Assembly (NCBI RefSeq): GCF_014651035.1
Contig: NZ_BMWC01000004.1
Span: forward strand, 1 to 64,000
DNA: 64,000 nt
Direction of reading: 5' to 3'
Source: Streptomyces lomondensis
GTDB taxonomy: Bacteria; Actinomycetota; Actinomycetes; Streptomycetales; Streptomycetaceae
The notes below the pieces were generated by a model. The model worked only from the letters and a program-made list of their open reading frames with translations, was not told where the DNA came from and made no database searches. Below are positions 1-8,209 of this stretch, one piece after another. A program made the position numbers and the translations under genes. Each line of letters starts with the position of its first letter. Within the stretch, counting starts at the first letter, position 1.

Positions 1-98
1 CGAGGGCTTGTCCTCAGTTGCTCGCGTCCACTGTGTTGGTTCTGAAACCACGAACAGCCTCACGTTGCCACGCGTGGTGCGGCTGACAGTTTCATAGT
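1..98 (+). other. 23S rRNA 3' edge and 23S-5S spacer
   Basis: The first dozen bases resemble the conserved 3' end of a Streptomyces 23S rRNA, and the rest is the short spacer before 5S rRNA. The window therefore opens at the tail of an rRNA operon. The exact 23S end cannot be fixed from this sequence. A hairpin-capable segment lies around 63-82. Confidence 0.6.
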
Positions 99-218
99 GT
101 TTCGGTGGTTATAGCGTAGGGGAAACGCCCGGTTACATTTCGAACCCGGAAGCTAAGCCTTACAGCGCCGATGGTACTGCAGGGGGGACCCTGTGGGAGA
201 GTAGGACGCCGCCGAACT
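99..218 (+). rRNA. rrf: 5S ribosomal RNA
   Basis: The sequence carries the conserved actinobacterial 5S landmarks: a GTTTCGGTGG-type 5' strand, the central CCCGGTTACATTTCGAACCC block, and a 3' strand GGACGCCGCCGAAC that pairs with the 5' end. Length is about 120 nt, as expected. It follows the 23S end directly and is followed by a strong terminator, so it is the last gene of an rRNA operon. Confidence 0.95.
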
Positions 219-227
219 CCTTTTAGG

Positions 228-270
228 GCTCTGGCTCTTGGGCGCACAGCCCGAGGGCCAGAGCTTTTTT
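228..270 (+). terminator. rRNA operon terminator
   Basis: A perfect 16-bp stem (228-243 with 249-264) has a 5-nt loop and is followed by six T residues. This is a textbook intrinsic terminator placed just after 5S rRNA. Confidence 0.93.
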
Positions 271-326
271 GCGTTGAGGTAAGGTCAGGGGGCATCGTTG
301 GTACGTTTCCCACAGGAGGCCCCCGG

Positions 327-935
327 GTGGAGGTTCAGGAGACTCGCGTCCAGACGGACCGTGTGCTCACCATCCCGAACATCCTCAGCATGGCGCGGCT
401 CGTCGGCGTGCCTCTCTTCCTGTGGCTGATCCTGCGGCCTGAGTTCGGTGGGCCCAAGAGTGACGGCTGGGCACTTCTGGTGCTGGCCCTGAGCGGCATC
501 AGTGACTACCTGGACGGCAAGCTCGCGCGGCGCTGGAACCAGATCAGCAGCCTCGGCCGGCTTCTCGATCCCGCGGCCGACCGGCTCTACATTCTCTCGA
601 CATTGGTCGGCCTCACCTGGCGCGAGATTCTGCCCCTTTGGTTGACCGCCGTACTTCTGGCGCGCGAGCTGGTTCTGCTGGTGATGGTGGGCATCCTCCG
701 CCGGCACGGCTATCCGCCGCCCCAGGTGAACTTCCTGGGCAAGGCCGCCACGTTCAACTTGATGTATGCCTTCCCCCTGCTCCTGCTCAGTGACGGAAGT
801 GGTTGGATCTCGTCACTGGCTGCTATTTTCGGATGGGCGTTCGCCGGATGGGGTACAACGCTGTACTGGTGGGCAGGAGTCCTCTACGTGGTACAAGTCC
901 GCCGCCTGGTCCGTGCGGACTCCATGGCCGATTGA
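327..935 (+). CDS. CDP-alcohol phosphatidyltransferase (cardiolipin-synthase/PgsA type)
   Basis: This integral membrane enzyme of about 202 aa transfers a phosphatidyl group from CDP-diacylglycerol to an alcohol. The signature D-x2-DG-x2-AR-x8-G-x3-D-x3-D is complete from residue 57, with DYLDGKLAR at its core, and several hydrophobic helices follow. The GTG start at 327 is chosen because AGGAGG lies 7 nt upstream; the longer open frame from 171 runs through the 5S gene and is not credible. Position beside a mannose-1-phosphate guanylyltransferase matches the S. coelicolor gene described as a eukaryote-like cardiolipin synthase, but PgsA-like phosphatidylglycerophosphate synthase remains possible. 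The mycobacterial equivalent of this locus has pgsA2 here. Confidence 0.85.
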   Translation: MEVQETRVQTDRVLTIPNILSMARLVGVPLFLWLILRPEFGGPKSDGWALLVLALSGISDYLDGKLARRWNQISSLGRLLDPAADRLYILSTLVGLTWREILPLWLTAVLLARELVLLVMVGILRRHGYPPPQVNFLGKAATFNLMYAFPLLLLSDGSGWISSLAAIFGWAFAGWGTTLYWWAGVLYVVQVRRLVRADSMAD

Positions 936-1050
936 ACTCGCGGATTGGTTCGCCCAGCGCCGTGCGATGGCCCGTGGTCGAAAAGTGCGGGACAATCCTC
1001 GCGGGGGAAGTCGGCCAGACCGTCGTCTCTTCGAGGAGGACGCTTCCGAC

Positions 1051-3546
1051 ATGAAGGCCGTCGTGATGGCCGGAGGCGAAGGCACGCGCCTTCGCCCCAT
1101 GACCTCAAGCATGCCCAAGCCGCTCCTGCCTGTGGCCAACCGCCCGATCATGGAGCACGTTCTGCGGCTGCTCAAAAGGCATGGGCTCAACGAAACAGTC
1201 GTAACTGTCCAGTTCCTGGCCTCGCTCGTCAAGAACTACTTCGGTGACGGCGAAGAGCTCGGTATGGAGCTCACCTATGCCAATGAGGAGAAGCCACTCG
1301 GTACCGCCGGAAGCGTCAAGAACGCCGAAGAGGCGTTGAAGGACGATGCCTTCCTTGTCATCTCCGGCGATGCTCTGACGGATTTCGACCTCACCGAGCT
1401 GATCAATTTCCACAAGGAAAAGGGCGCGCTGGTCACGGTCTGCCTGACGCGTGTGCCCAATCCTCTGGAGTTCGGAATCACCATTGTCGACGAGGAAGGC
1501 AAGGTGGAGCGCTTCCTCGAGAAGCCCACCTGGGGCCAGGTCTTCTCCGACACCGTGAACACCGGCATCTATGTGATGGAGCCCGAGGTCTTCGACTACG
1601 TCGAGCCCGATGTGCCCGTCGACTGGTCCGGCGACGTCTTCCCGCAGCTGATGAAGGAAGGCAAGCCGATCTACGGCTATGTGGCCGAGGGATACTGGGA
1701 GGACGTCGGTACCCACGAGAGCTACGTGAAGGCGCAGGCCGATGTCCTGGAGGGCAAGGTCGACGTCGACATCGACGGGTTCGAGATCTCCCCGGGAGTA
1801 TGGGTCGCCGAGGGTGCCGAGGTGCATCCCGACGCCGTTCTCCGCGGGCCCGTCTATATCGGTGACTACGCCAAGGTCGAGGCCGGCGCCGAAATCCGCG
1901 AGCACACCGTCGTGGGTTCGAACGTGGTCGTCAAGAGCGGCGCTTTTCTGCACAAGGCCGTTGTCCACGACAACGTCTACGTGGGGCCGCACAGCAATCT
2001 GCGCGGCTGCGTGGTCGGTAAGAACACCGACATCATGCGTGCGGCGCGGATCGAGGACGGGGCGGTCATCGGTGATGAGTGCCTGATCGGTGAAGAATCG
2101 ATCGTCCAGGGCAATGTGCGGGTCTACCCGTTCAAGACCATCGAGGCCGGTGCCTTCGTCAACACCTCGGTGATCTGGGAATCCAGGGGACAGGCGCACC
2201 TCTTCGGTGCCCGTGGTGTCTCCGGAATCCTGAACGTGGAGATCACGCCGGAACTGGCGGTGCGTCTTGCGGGTGCGTATGCGACGACCCTGAAGAAGGG
2301 CTCGACCGTCACGACGGCCCGGGACCATTCGCGTGGTGCCCGAGCGCTGAAGCGGGCGGTGATCTCCGCATTGCAGGCCAGCGCCATCGACGTACGGGAC
2401 CTGGAGAACGTGCCGCTGCCCGTGGCCCGGCAGCAGACCGCGCGGGGCAGTGCGGGCGGGATCATGATCCGTACCACGCCCGGCGTGCAGGACTCCGTCG
2501 ACATCATGTTCTTCGACGGGCAGGGCGCGGACCTCTCGCAGGGCAGCCAGCGGAAGCTGGACCGGGTGTTCGCGCGCCAGGAGTACCGGCGCGCCTTCCC
2601 CGGGGAGATCGGTGACCTGCACTTCCCGGCCAGTGTCTTCGACTCGTACACCGGGTCGTTGCTGCGGAACGTCGACACGACCGGGATCGCGGACTCCGGG
2701 CTCAAGGTGGTCGTGGACGCGTCCAACGGCAGCGCCGGTCTCGTGCTGCCGAGCCTGCTCGGGAAGCTCGGTGTCGACTCGCTGACGATCAACCCCGGTC
2801 TGGACGAGTCCAGGCCGACGGAGACGGCCGACATGCGGCGGTCGGGCATGGTGCGTCTCGGGGAGATCGTGGCGTCCTCGGGGGCCGCGTTCGGGGTGCG
2901 GTTCGATCCCGTCGGTGAGCGGCTGTCGCTCGTCGACGAGAAGGGGCGCATCATCGAGGACGACCGGGCGCTGCTCGTGATGCTGGACCTGGTCGCCGCC
3001 GAGCGGCGCAGCGGCAGGGTCGCGCTGCCGGTGACCACGACCCGGATCGCCGAGCAGGTGGCGGCGTACCACGGGACCCAGGTCGAGTGGACGACCACCT
3101 CTCCCGACGACCTCACGCGCGTGGGCGGTGAGGAAGGGACGATCTTCGGTGGCGACGGCAAGGGCGGGTTCATCGTCCCCGAGTTCAGCAGCGTGTACGA
3201 CGCCACCGCGGCCTTCGTACGGCTCATCGGGCTCGTGGCGCGGACGCAGCTCACGCTCAGCCAGATCGACGCACGGATCCCGCGGGCGCACGTCCTGAAG
3301 AGGGATCTGGCGACCCCGTGGGCCGTCAAGGGCCTGGTGATGCGGCGGGTCGTCGAGGCGGCCGGAGATCGCTTCGTGGACACCACGGACGGTGTGCGGG
3401 TGGTGGAGACCGACGGGCGCTGGGTGATGGTGCTGCCGGACCCGGCCGAGGCCGTGACCCACCTGTGGGCCGAGGGGCCGGACGACGCGTCCGCGCAGGC
3501 CCTGCTCGACGAGTGGGCGGCGGTCGTGGACAGCGCCGGCCGGTAG
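1051..3546 (+). CDS. Sugar-1-phosphate nucleotidyltransferase fused to phosphomannomutase-like domain
   Basis: The protein has 831 aa. Residues 1 to about 235 form a nucleotidyltransferase with the MAGGEGTRLRP loop, followed by a left-handed beta-helix of hexapeptide repeats (about 250-370) and a phosphohexomutase-like region to the end. The first part should make GDP-mannose or a related NDP-sugar. The mutase part looks inactive: the phosphoserine loop reads RTTPGVQDS (from 474) instead of TASHNP, the Mg loop reads FDPVGER (618), the sugar loop GGDGKGG (700), and the phosphate loop LPDPAE (795). The start at 1051 has GAGGAGG upstream. A 926-aa frame from 766 overlaps the previous gene and is rejected. 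Gene fusions of this order are common in Streptomyces. Confidence 0.88.
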   Translation: MKAVVMAGGEGTRLRPMTSSMPKPLLPVANRPIMEHVLRLLKRHGLNETVVTVQFLASLVKNYFGDGEELGMELTYANEEKPLGTAGSVKNAEEALKDDAFLVISGDALTDFDLTELINFHKEKGALVTVCLTRVPNPLEFGITIVDEEGKVERFLEKPTWGQVFSDTVNTGIYVMEPEVFDYVEPDVPVDWSGDVFPQLMKEGKPIYGYVAEGYWEDVGTHESYVKAQADVLEGKVDVDIDGFEISPGVWVAEGAEVHPDAVLRGPVYIGDYAKVEAGAEIREHTVVGSNVVVKSGAFLHKAVVHDNVYVGPHSNLRGCVVGKNTDIMRAARIEDGAVIGDECLIGEESIVQGNVRVYPFKTIEAGAFVNTSVIWESRGQAHLFGARGVSGILNVEITPELAVRLAGAYATTLKKGSTVTTARDHSRGARALKRAVISALQASAIDVRDLENVPLPVARQQTARGSAGGIMIRTTPGVQDSVDIMFFDGQGADLSQGSQRKLDRVFARQEYRRAFPGEIGDLHFPASVFDSYTGSLLRNVDTTGIADSGLKVVVDASNGSAGLVLPSLLGKLGVDSLTINPGLDESRPTETADMRRSGMVRLGEIVASSGAAFGVRFDPVGERLSLVDEKGRIIEDDRALLVMLDLVAAERRSGRVALPVTTTRIAEQVAAYHGTQVEWTTTSPDDLTRVGGEEGTIFGGDGKGGFIVPEFSSVYDATAAFVRLIGLVARTQLTLSQIDARIPRAHVLKRDLATPWAVKGLVMRRVVEAAGDRFVDTTDGVRVVETDGRWVMVLPDPAEAVTHLWAEGPDDASAQALLDEWAAVVDSAGR

Positions 3547-3562
3547 AACGGGCTGCACGCGT

Positions 3563-3604
3563 GCGTGCCGGACAAGTGTCCCCAACAGGGCCTGTCCGGC
3601 ACGC
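3563..3604 (+). terminator. Hairpin after nucleotidyltransferase gene
   Basis: A perfect 12-bp inverted repeat (3563-3574 with 3593-3604) has an 18-nt loop. There is no T tract, which is usual for Streptomyces terminators. It separates the 3546 stop from the DUF881 operon. Confidence 0.6.
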
Positions 3605-3644
3605 CGGTGGGGCCGTTCGGAGGTAGCGGCTCCGACGTGCGACG

Positions 3645-4559
3645 ATGTGCGGCATGCCGCAGCAACCCCCCATTCGGAGTACACCCACGCGGCCCCGGCG
3701 CCCGGATGCGTCCATGTCGTTGATCACCAACGTCATGGATCACAGCCTCGACGACGGCTACGCCGAGGCCGCCGCGCGGAAGAGGGCCGCGGGCGACGGC
3801 GGCATGCCGAAGACGCTCAGGGCGAAGCTGGGGCTCGCCGCCGGGCTGGTGCTCGCGGCCCTGGTCGTGACCGTCGGAGCGGCACAGGCGCGGGTCGCCG
3901 CCCCGGTCGTCGCCAAGGAGCGGGAGGAACTGGTCGACCGCATCGACCGGGAGACCGAGGCGGCGGACAAGCTGGAGGACTCCGTCGACGAGCTGCGCGA
4001 GGACGTGAGCGCGCGGCAGCGCGAGGCGCTGAAGCACAGCGGCGGCAGCGCCCGGTCCGAGCTGGTGGGCATCCTGTCGGGCGCCGTGGCGGTGCACGGT
4101 CCCGGCGTGAAGCTCGTGGTGAACGACGCCAAGGAAGTCGGCACGGACGGCGACGGTGATCCCCGTGAGAACTCCGGGTTCTCCGACACCGGGCGGGTGC
4201 GTGACCGGGATATGCAGCGCGTGGTCAACGGGCTGTGGGAGTCGGGCGCCGAGGCGATCTCCATCAACGGGCAGCGGCTGACGGCGCTGTCCGCGATCAG
4301 GGCCGCGGGAGACGCGATACTGGTCGACAACAAGCCGCTGGTGCCGCCGTACACGGTGCTCGCGGTGGGGGACGGGCAGCGGCTGAGCACGCGGTTCCAG
4401 AACAGCGCGGACGGGTTGTACCTCAACGCGCTCCAGGAGAGCTACGGCATCCGGACGGCCATTTCCGCGGAGGACGACCTCCGGCTGCCCGCCGCACCGA
4501 GTGTGATCGTACGTACAGCACAGCCGAGCACTGAGAAGAGCGAGAAGGGCACATCGTGA
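3645..4559 (+). CDS. DUF881 family membrane-anchored protein (first copy)
   Basis: This 304-aa protein has one N-terminal membrane helix at about residues 62-80, a coiled-coil-prone stretch (about 90-130) and a DUF881 domain ending near residue 290. DUF881 proteins flank the small basic protein gene in Bacillus and mycobacteria near division genes, and their function is unknown. The 3' end overlaps the next GTG by 4 nt, so the pair is translationally coupled. The start is uncertain: ATG 3645 and ATG 3654 both lack a well-spaced ribosome site, and a shorter start at the MSLITNV methionine (3714) is possible. Confidence 0.82.
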   Translation: MCGMPQQPPIRSTPTRPRRPDASMSLITNVMDHSLDDGYAEAAARKRAAGDGGMPKTLRAKLGLAAGLVLAALVVTVGAAQARVAAPVVAKEREELVDRIDRETEAADKLEDSVDELREDVSARQREALKHSGGSARSELVGILSGAVAVHGPGVKLVVNDAKEVGTDGDGDPRENSGFSDTGRVRDRDMQRVVNGLWESGAEAISINGQRLTALSAIRAAGDAILVDNKPLVPPYTVLAVGDGQRLSTRFQNSADGLYLNALQESYGIRTAISAEDDLRLPAAPSVIVRTAQPSTEKSEKGTS

Positions 4560-4888
4560 TCGCCGTACTGGGCCTCGTCGTGGGAGTCGTGGCCGGCCTG
4601 TTGGTCCGGCCTGAGGTTCCGGCGGTGGTCGAGCCTTATCTGCCGATCGCCGTCGTGGCGGCGCTCGACGCCGTCTTCGGCGGACTGCGGGCCATGCTCG
4701 ACGGCATCTTCGACGACAAGGTCTTCGTGGTGTCGTTCCTGTCGAACGTGGTGGTGGCCGCGCTGATTGTGTTCCTGGGTGACAAGTTGGGCGTGGGTGC
4801 CCAGCTGTCGACCGGTGTGGTGGTCGTCCTCGGCATCCGGATCTTCTCCAACGCCGCGGCGATCCGCCGGCACGTGTTCCGGGCGTGA
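4556..4888 (+). CDS. sbp: Small basic protein Sbp (DUF1290)
   Basis: A 110-aa, three-helix membrane protein with the family landmarks LVRPEVP near the N terminus and a basic C-terminal tail. The family (Sbp in Bacillus, Rv1824 in M. tuberculosis) is encoded between DUF881 genes near division loci. GTG overlaps the upstream TGA, and its own TGA overlaps the next GTG, so three genes form one tight operon. Confidence 0.88.
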   Translation: MIAVLGLVVGVVAGLLVRPEVPAVVEPYLPIAVVAALDAVFGGLRAMLDGIFDDKVFVVSFLSNVVVAALIVFLGDKLGVGAQLSTGVVVVLGIRIFSNAAAIRRHVFRA

Positions 4889-5844
4889 GGCCGATGAGCG
4901 AGCACGACGAGAAGCGCGCCGAGGAGCAGGGCGACCCGCGCGAGGAGCGGCAGCAAGGGCGCGTCGAGTCCGGGAACAGGCTGCGCAAGGAACTGCCCCA
5001 GGAGGTGTCCGCGTCGGTCCCCGCCGCCCAGGACGCCCCGAAGACCGACCCGAAGCCCGAGCCGGAGACCGACCCGAGGACCGACCCGGAGCCTGAGCCG
5101 GAGGCGGACCCCGAGCCGCGGCTGACCGGTCGGCAGCGGCTGGTGCAGGGACTGTGGCCGCCGCGTGTCTCACGGGCCCAACTCATCGTCGCGGTGCTGC
5201 TGTTCGGGCTCGGGTTCGGGCTGGCCGTGCAGGTGGCCTCGAACAGCGACAGTGACAGTGCCCTGCGCGGTGCGCGGCAGGAAGATCTTGTCCGGATCCT
5301 CGATGAACTGGATGACCGTACACAGCGTCTTGAGGACGAGAAGCAGGGTCTCGAGAAGCAGCGCGACGAGCTGGAGAACAGCTCGGACCAGGCCGAGGAG
5401 GCCCGGAAGCAGACGATCGAGAAGGAAAGGCAACTCGGCATCCTCGCGGGCACGGTGGCCGCGCAGGGGCCCGGCATCACCATGACCATCGAGGACACGA
5501 AGGGGACGGTCGAGGCGGACATGCTGCTCGACGCGATCCAGGAGCTGCGCGCGGCGGGTGCCGAGGCGATCCAGGTGAACGGTGTGCGGGTCGTCGCCGG
5601 AACCTATCTGACGGATTCCGGCAAGGGTGTGAGCGTCGACGGGAACAAGATCAACGCGCCCTATCGTTTCAAGGTCATCGGCAAGCCGCAGGACCTCGAG
5701 CCGGCGCTCAACATTCCCGGAGGCGTGGTGCAGACTCTCGAGAAGGAACAGGCCACCGTCACGATCGAGCGGTCGACCAAGATCGTCGTGGACGCCTTGC
5801 GAGCGGCGAAGCGGCCTGACTACGCTCGGTCGTCCTCCCAGTGA
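4885..5844 (+). CDS. DUF881 family protein (second copy) with acidic Pro-rich linker
   Basis: This 319-aa protein begins with about 90 charged residues rich in Asp-Pro-Glu repeats, then has one membrane helix (about 100-117), a coiled coil (about 125-180) and a C-terminal DUF881 domain. The repeat-rich segment predicts a disordered cytoplasmic tail. Either GTG 4885, overlapping the sbp stop, or ATG 4894 could be used. It completes the DUF881-sbp-DUF881 module. Molecular function is unknown. Confidence 0.85.
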   Translation: MRPMSEHDEKRAEEQGDPREERQQGRVESGNRLRKELPQEVSASVPAAQDAPKTDPKPEPETDPRTDPEPEPEADPEPRLTGRQRLVQGLWPPRVSRAQLIVAVLLFGLGFGLAVQVASNSDSDSALRGARQEDLVRILDELDDRTQRLEDEKQGLEKQRDELENSSDQAEEARKQTIEKERQLGILAGTVAAQGPGITMTIEDTKGTVEADMLLDAIQELRAAGAEAIQVNGVRVVAGTYLTDSGKGVSVDGNKINAPYRFKVIGKPQDLEPALNIPGGVVQTLEKEQATVTIERSTKIVVDALRAAKRPDYARSSSQ

Positions 5845-5921
5845 ACCGGCGGTGCATGGGCGGCGTCCGGCCAGGGCATGAGGTTGCGGGGGGTCGGCGC
5901 ACCGAATGGGTGGTGCGTGGT

Positions 5922-5948
5922 GGAAACTGTCTGGTGCAGACGGACGTT
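5922..5948 (+). promoter_or_regulatory. Possible ECF-sigma (SigR-like) promoter before garA
   Basis: GGAAA at 5922 and GTT at 5946 are separated by 19 bp, close to the SigR pattern GGAAT-N18/19-GTT. The transcript would start near 5957, about 78 nt before the garA GTG. The match is short and could be chance. Confidence 0.25.
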
Positions 5949-5998
5949 GTCAGGATGTCCGGGTCGGCCAGAGTGTTCAGTCAGGGTTCGTCCTGCCC

Positions 5999-6037
5999 CA
6001 CGGGCGGGTCTGTTTCGGTCAAGGGGAATCGCCCGTG
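5999..6037 (+). promoter_or_regulatory. Hairpin pairing with the garA start codon
   Basis: CACGGGCG (5999-6006) is complementary to CGCCCGTG (6030-6037), which contains the GTG start. The loop holds the ribosome site AAGGGG (6021-6026). In RNA this would hide the initiation region. Confidence 0.4.
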
Positions 6038-6859
6038 AAGTTGTTTGCGAAGTTGTTCGGCAAGAGCGCGCGAGAGGGCAGTGACAACGCCACCGCTCGT
6101 CATCGCGCACAGCCTGACGCGGAAGGCCAGCGGCCGCTGTTCCGTGACCAGGTCGGTGGTCCGGGCGGTGACATTTCCGGTGGTCAGGGCGCGCCGTCGG
6201 TTGACCCTGCGCAGCCCGGCGGCATAGGTTTCGGCCAACCGTCAGCCTCAGGTGCGGGTGGAGGGTTCTCCGACCCGTATGCGTCCAATGCCCCCGGTGG
6301 GCAGCCGCGGCAGGAGGATCCGATGTCGGCCCTGGTGTGTACGAGGTGCGGTAACCGCAACGCGGAGAACAGCCGCTTCTGCTCCAACTGCGGCGCGCCG
6401 CTGCGGGCCGGGGCGGCGGCCGAGCGTCCCTCCGAGACGACGTCCACGATCTCCATCTCCGGTCTCGAGGCCTACGACAGCGAGACCACCGGCCAGACGC
6501 CGATGCCGACGCTGTCCCCCGAGGCGCAGGCGGCCGTCGACGCGCTGCCGCTGGGCTCCGCGCTCCTGGTCGTGCGCCGCGGGCCGAACTCGGGCAGCCG
6601 CTTCCTGCTGGACGGCGATCTGACCACGGCCGGGCGCCATCCGCAGAGCGACATCTTCCTGGACGACGTGACGGTCTCCCGGCGGCACGTGGAGTTCCGC
6701 CGCGGGCAGGACGGCTCGTTCACGGTGGCCGACGTGGGCAGCCTGAACGGCACGTATGTGAACCGCGAGCGGATCGACCAGGTCGCCCTGAACAACGGTG
6801 ACGAGGTGCAGATCGGCAAGTACCGGCTGGTCTTCTACGCCAGCCAGCGGGGCTACTGA
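6035..6859 (+). CDS. garA: GarA/OdhI-type FHA protein with zinc ribbon
   Basis: The protein has 274 aa. A four-cysteine zinc ribbon (C102, C105, C116, C119) is followed by an ETTS motif at 134-137 and a C-terminal FHA domain from about residue 178, with GRHPQSD, SRRHVEF and NGTYVN. In mycobacteria and corynebacteria GarA/OdhI is phosphorylated by Ser/Thr kinases in an N-terminal ETTS motif and inhibits 2-oxoglutarate dehydrogenase while regulating glutamate enzymes. The motif and neighbours support the same role. The zinc ribbon and length are additions compared with the roughly 150-aa mycobacterial protein. GTG 6035 is preferred because AAGGGG lies 8 nt upstream. Confidence 0.85.
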   Translation: MKLFAKLFGKSAREGSDNATARHRAQPDAEGQRPLFRDQVGGPGGDISGGQGAPSVDPAQPGGIGFGQPSASGAGGGFSDPYASNAPGGQPRQEDPMSALVCTRCGNRNAENSRFCSNCGAPLRAGAAAERPSETTSTISISGLEAYDSETTGQTPMPTLSPEAQAAVDALPLGSALLVVRRGPNSGSRFLLDGDLTTAGRHPQSDIFLDDVTVSRRHVEFRRGQDGSFTVADVGSLNGTYVNRERIDQVALNNGDEVQIGKYRLVFYASQRGY

Positions 6860-6912
6860 CCGGACTCGGTCCGGGGGAGACCCAGCGAAGGTCCATCCGT
6901 CAGGGAAGGTCC

Positions 6913-7650
6913 ATGCTTCAAACACCGAGCGGCGGTGCCGGGCACGGCGCCGCCGCCACGGACAGTGGGCTGATGAGCATCGGCACGGTGCTGAACGTGC
7001 TTCGCGACGAGTTTCCCGAAGTCACCATCTCCAAGATCCGCTTCCTGGAGTCGGAGGGGCTCATCGAGCCGCAGCGCACCCCCTCGGGGTATCGCAAGTT
7101 CAGCGCCCACGACGTCGAGCGCCTCGGTCACGTCCTGAGGATGCAGCGGGACCACTATCTGCCCCTGAAGGTGATCCGGGAGCACCTGGAGGCCATGGAG
7201 CGCGGCGAGGCCGTACCGCTGCCCGCCCTGGGCCGCCAGCGGGACGGCGAGGCCGCGCCCGAGCAGGCCGAGGGGCCCACGGCCGCCAGGATCGGGCGTG
7301 CGGAGCTGCTCGCCGCCGCCGGTGTCGACGCGGAGGAGCTCAAGGAGTGGGAGTCGTACGGGCTCGTCACTCCCCTGGAGGACGGGGCGTACGACGCCGA
7401 GGCGGTCACGGTGGCCTCGCTCATCGCCGAGCTCGGGCGGTTCGGGATCGAGCCGCGGCACCTGCGGGTGATGAAGGCCGCCGCCGACCGTGAGGCCGGG
7501 CTCGTGGACCAGGTCGTGGCCCCGCTGAAGCGGCACCGGAACCCGCAGACCAGGGCTCATGCGGAGGCCCGCACCAAGGAACTGGCGGGGCTCACGGTGA
7601 AGCTGCACGCGGCGCTGGTGCAGACGGCGCTCGGTGTGCGGCTGCCCTGA
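6913..7650 (+). CDS. ftsR: MerR-family regulator FtsR
   Basis: A 245-aa MerR-type protein with the DNA-binding domain at residues 17-88, including KIRFLESEGLI and SGYRKF, and a helical C-terminal half. It lies directly after garA, as Rv1828 does in M. tuberculosis and ftsR does after odhI in Corynebacterium glutamicum, where FtsR activates ftsZ. Division control is inferred from that synteny. AGGGAAGG sits just before ATG 6913. Confidence 0.85.
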   Translation: MLQTPSGGAGHGAAATDSGLMSIGTVLNVLRDEFPEVTISKIRFLESEGLIEPQRTPSGYRKFSAHDVERLGHVLRMQRDHYLPLKVIREHLEAMERGEAVPLPALGRQRDGEAAPEQAEGPTAARIGRAELLAAAGVDAEELKEWESYGLVTPLEDGAYDAEAVTVASLIAELGRFGIEPRHLRVMKAAADREAGLVDQVVAPLKRHRNPQTRAHAEARTKELAGLTVKLHAALVQTALGVRLP

Positions 7651-7655
7651 GGCGG

Positions 7656-7674
7656 CCGGCCTCGCGAGGGCCGG
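7656..7674 (+). terminator. Short hairpin after ftsR
   Basis: CCGGCC (7656-7661) pairs with GGCCGG (7669-7674) around a 7-nt loop, directly after the ftsR stop at 7650. No T tract follows. Confidence 0.4.
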
Positions 7675-7723
7675 ATCAGGCGCCCGATCCCGGCCCGACT
7701 ACCCAAACGTCCCGAGCACGGCC

Positions 7724-7736
7724 TAGGGTTGCTGTG
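7724..7736 (+). promoter_or_regulatory. -10 box for leaderless DUF151 gene
   Basis: TAGGGT at 7724-7729 ends 6 nt before the GTG at 7736, and no ribosome site is present. This spacing suggests transcription begins at the start codon. Confidence 0.45.
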
Positions 7737-8209
7737 TGAACGAGCTCGATGTCGTAGGTGTCCGGGTCGAAATGCCCTCCAACCAACCGATCGTGCTGCT
7801 GCGTGAAGTGGGAGGCGACCGTTACCTCCCCATCTGGATCGGACCGGGGGAGGCGACGGCGATCGCCTTCGCCCAGCAGGGCATGGCTCCCGCGCGGCCG
7901 CTGACCCACGACCTTTTCAAGGACGTGCTGGAAGCAGTCGGTCAGGAGCTCACGGAAGTGCGCATCACGGACCTGCGTGAGGGCGTCTTCTACGCGGAGC
8001 TGGTCTTCGCCAGCGGCGTCGAGGTGAGCGCCCGCCCCTCCGACGCCATAGCGCTCGCCCTGCGCACCGGGACGCCGATCTACGGCAGCGACACGGTGCT
8101 CGACGACGCCGGCATCGCGATCCCGGACGAGCAGGAGGACGAGGTGGAGAAGTTCCGCGAGTTCCTCGACCAGATCTCCCCGGAGGACTTCGGCAGCAGC
8201 AGCCAGTGA
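7736..8209 (+). CDS. Bifunctional nuclease family protein (DUF151)
   Basis: This 157-aa protein fits the DUF151 family, with VRVEMPSNQPI, the LPIWIGPGEATAIA motif and a Glu-rich acidic tail. Homologues in plants and Thermotoga have nuclease activity or fold; the role of the actinobacterial member (Rv1829) is not settled. It lies between the two MerR genes as in M. tuberculosis. The start at GTG 7736 fits a leaderless mRNA. Confidence 0.85.
   Translation: MNELDVVGVRVEMPSNQPIVLLREVGGDRYLPIWIGPGEATAIAFAQQGMAPARPLTHDLFKDVLEAVGQELTEVRITDLREGVFYAELVFASGVEVSARPSDAIALALRTGTPIYGSDTVLDDAGIAIPDEQEDEVEKFREFLDQISPEDFGSSSQ

Noticed and set aside
171..326. Longer start of the phosphatidyltransferase from 171.
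   Set aside because: It would translate through the 5S rRNA and its terminator.
1105..3684. 859-aa minus-strand frame opposite the nucleotidyltransferase gene.
   Set aside because: Its composition (Arg/His/Pro-rich) and perfect overlap with a gene of known family show it is an antisense shadow.
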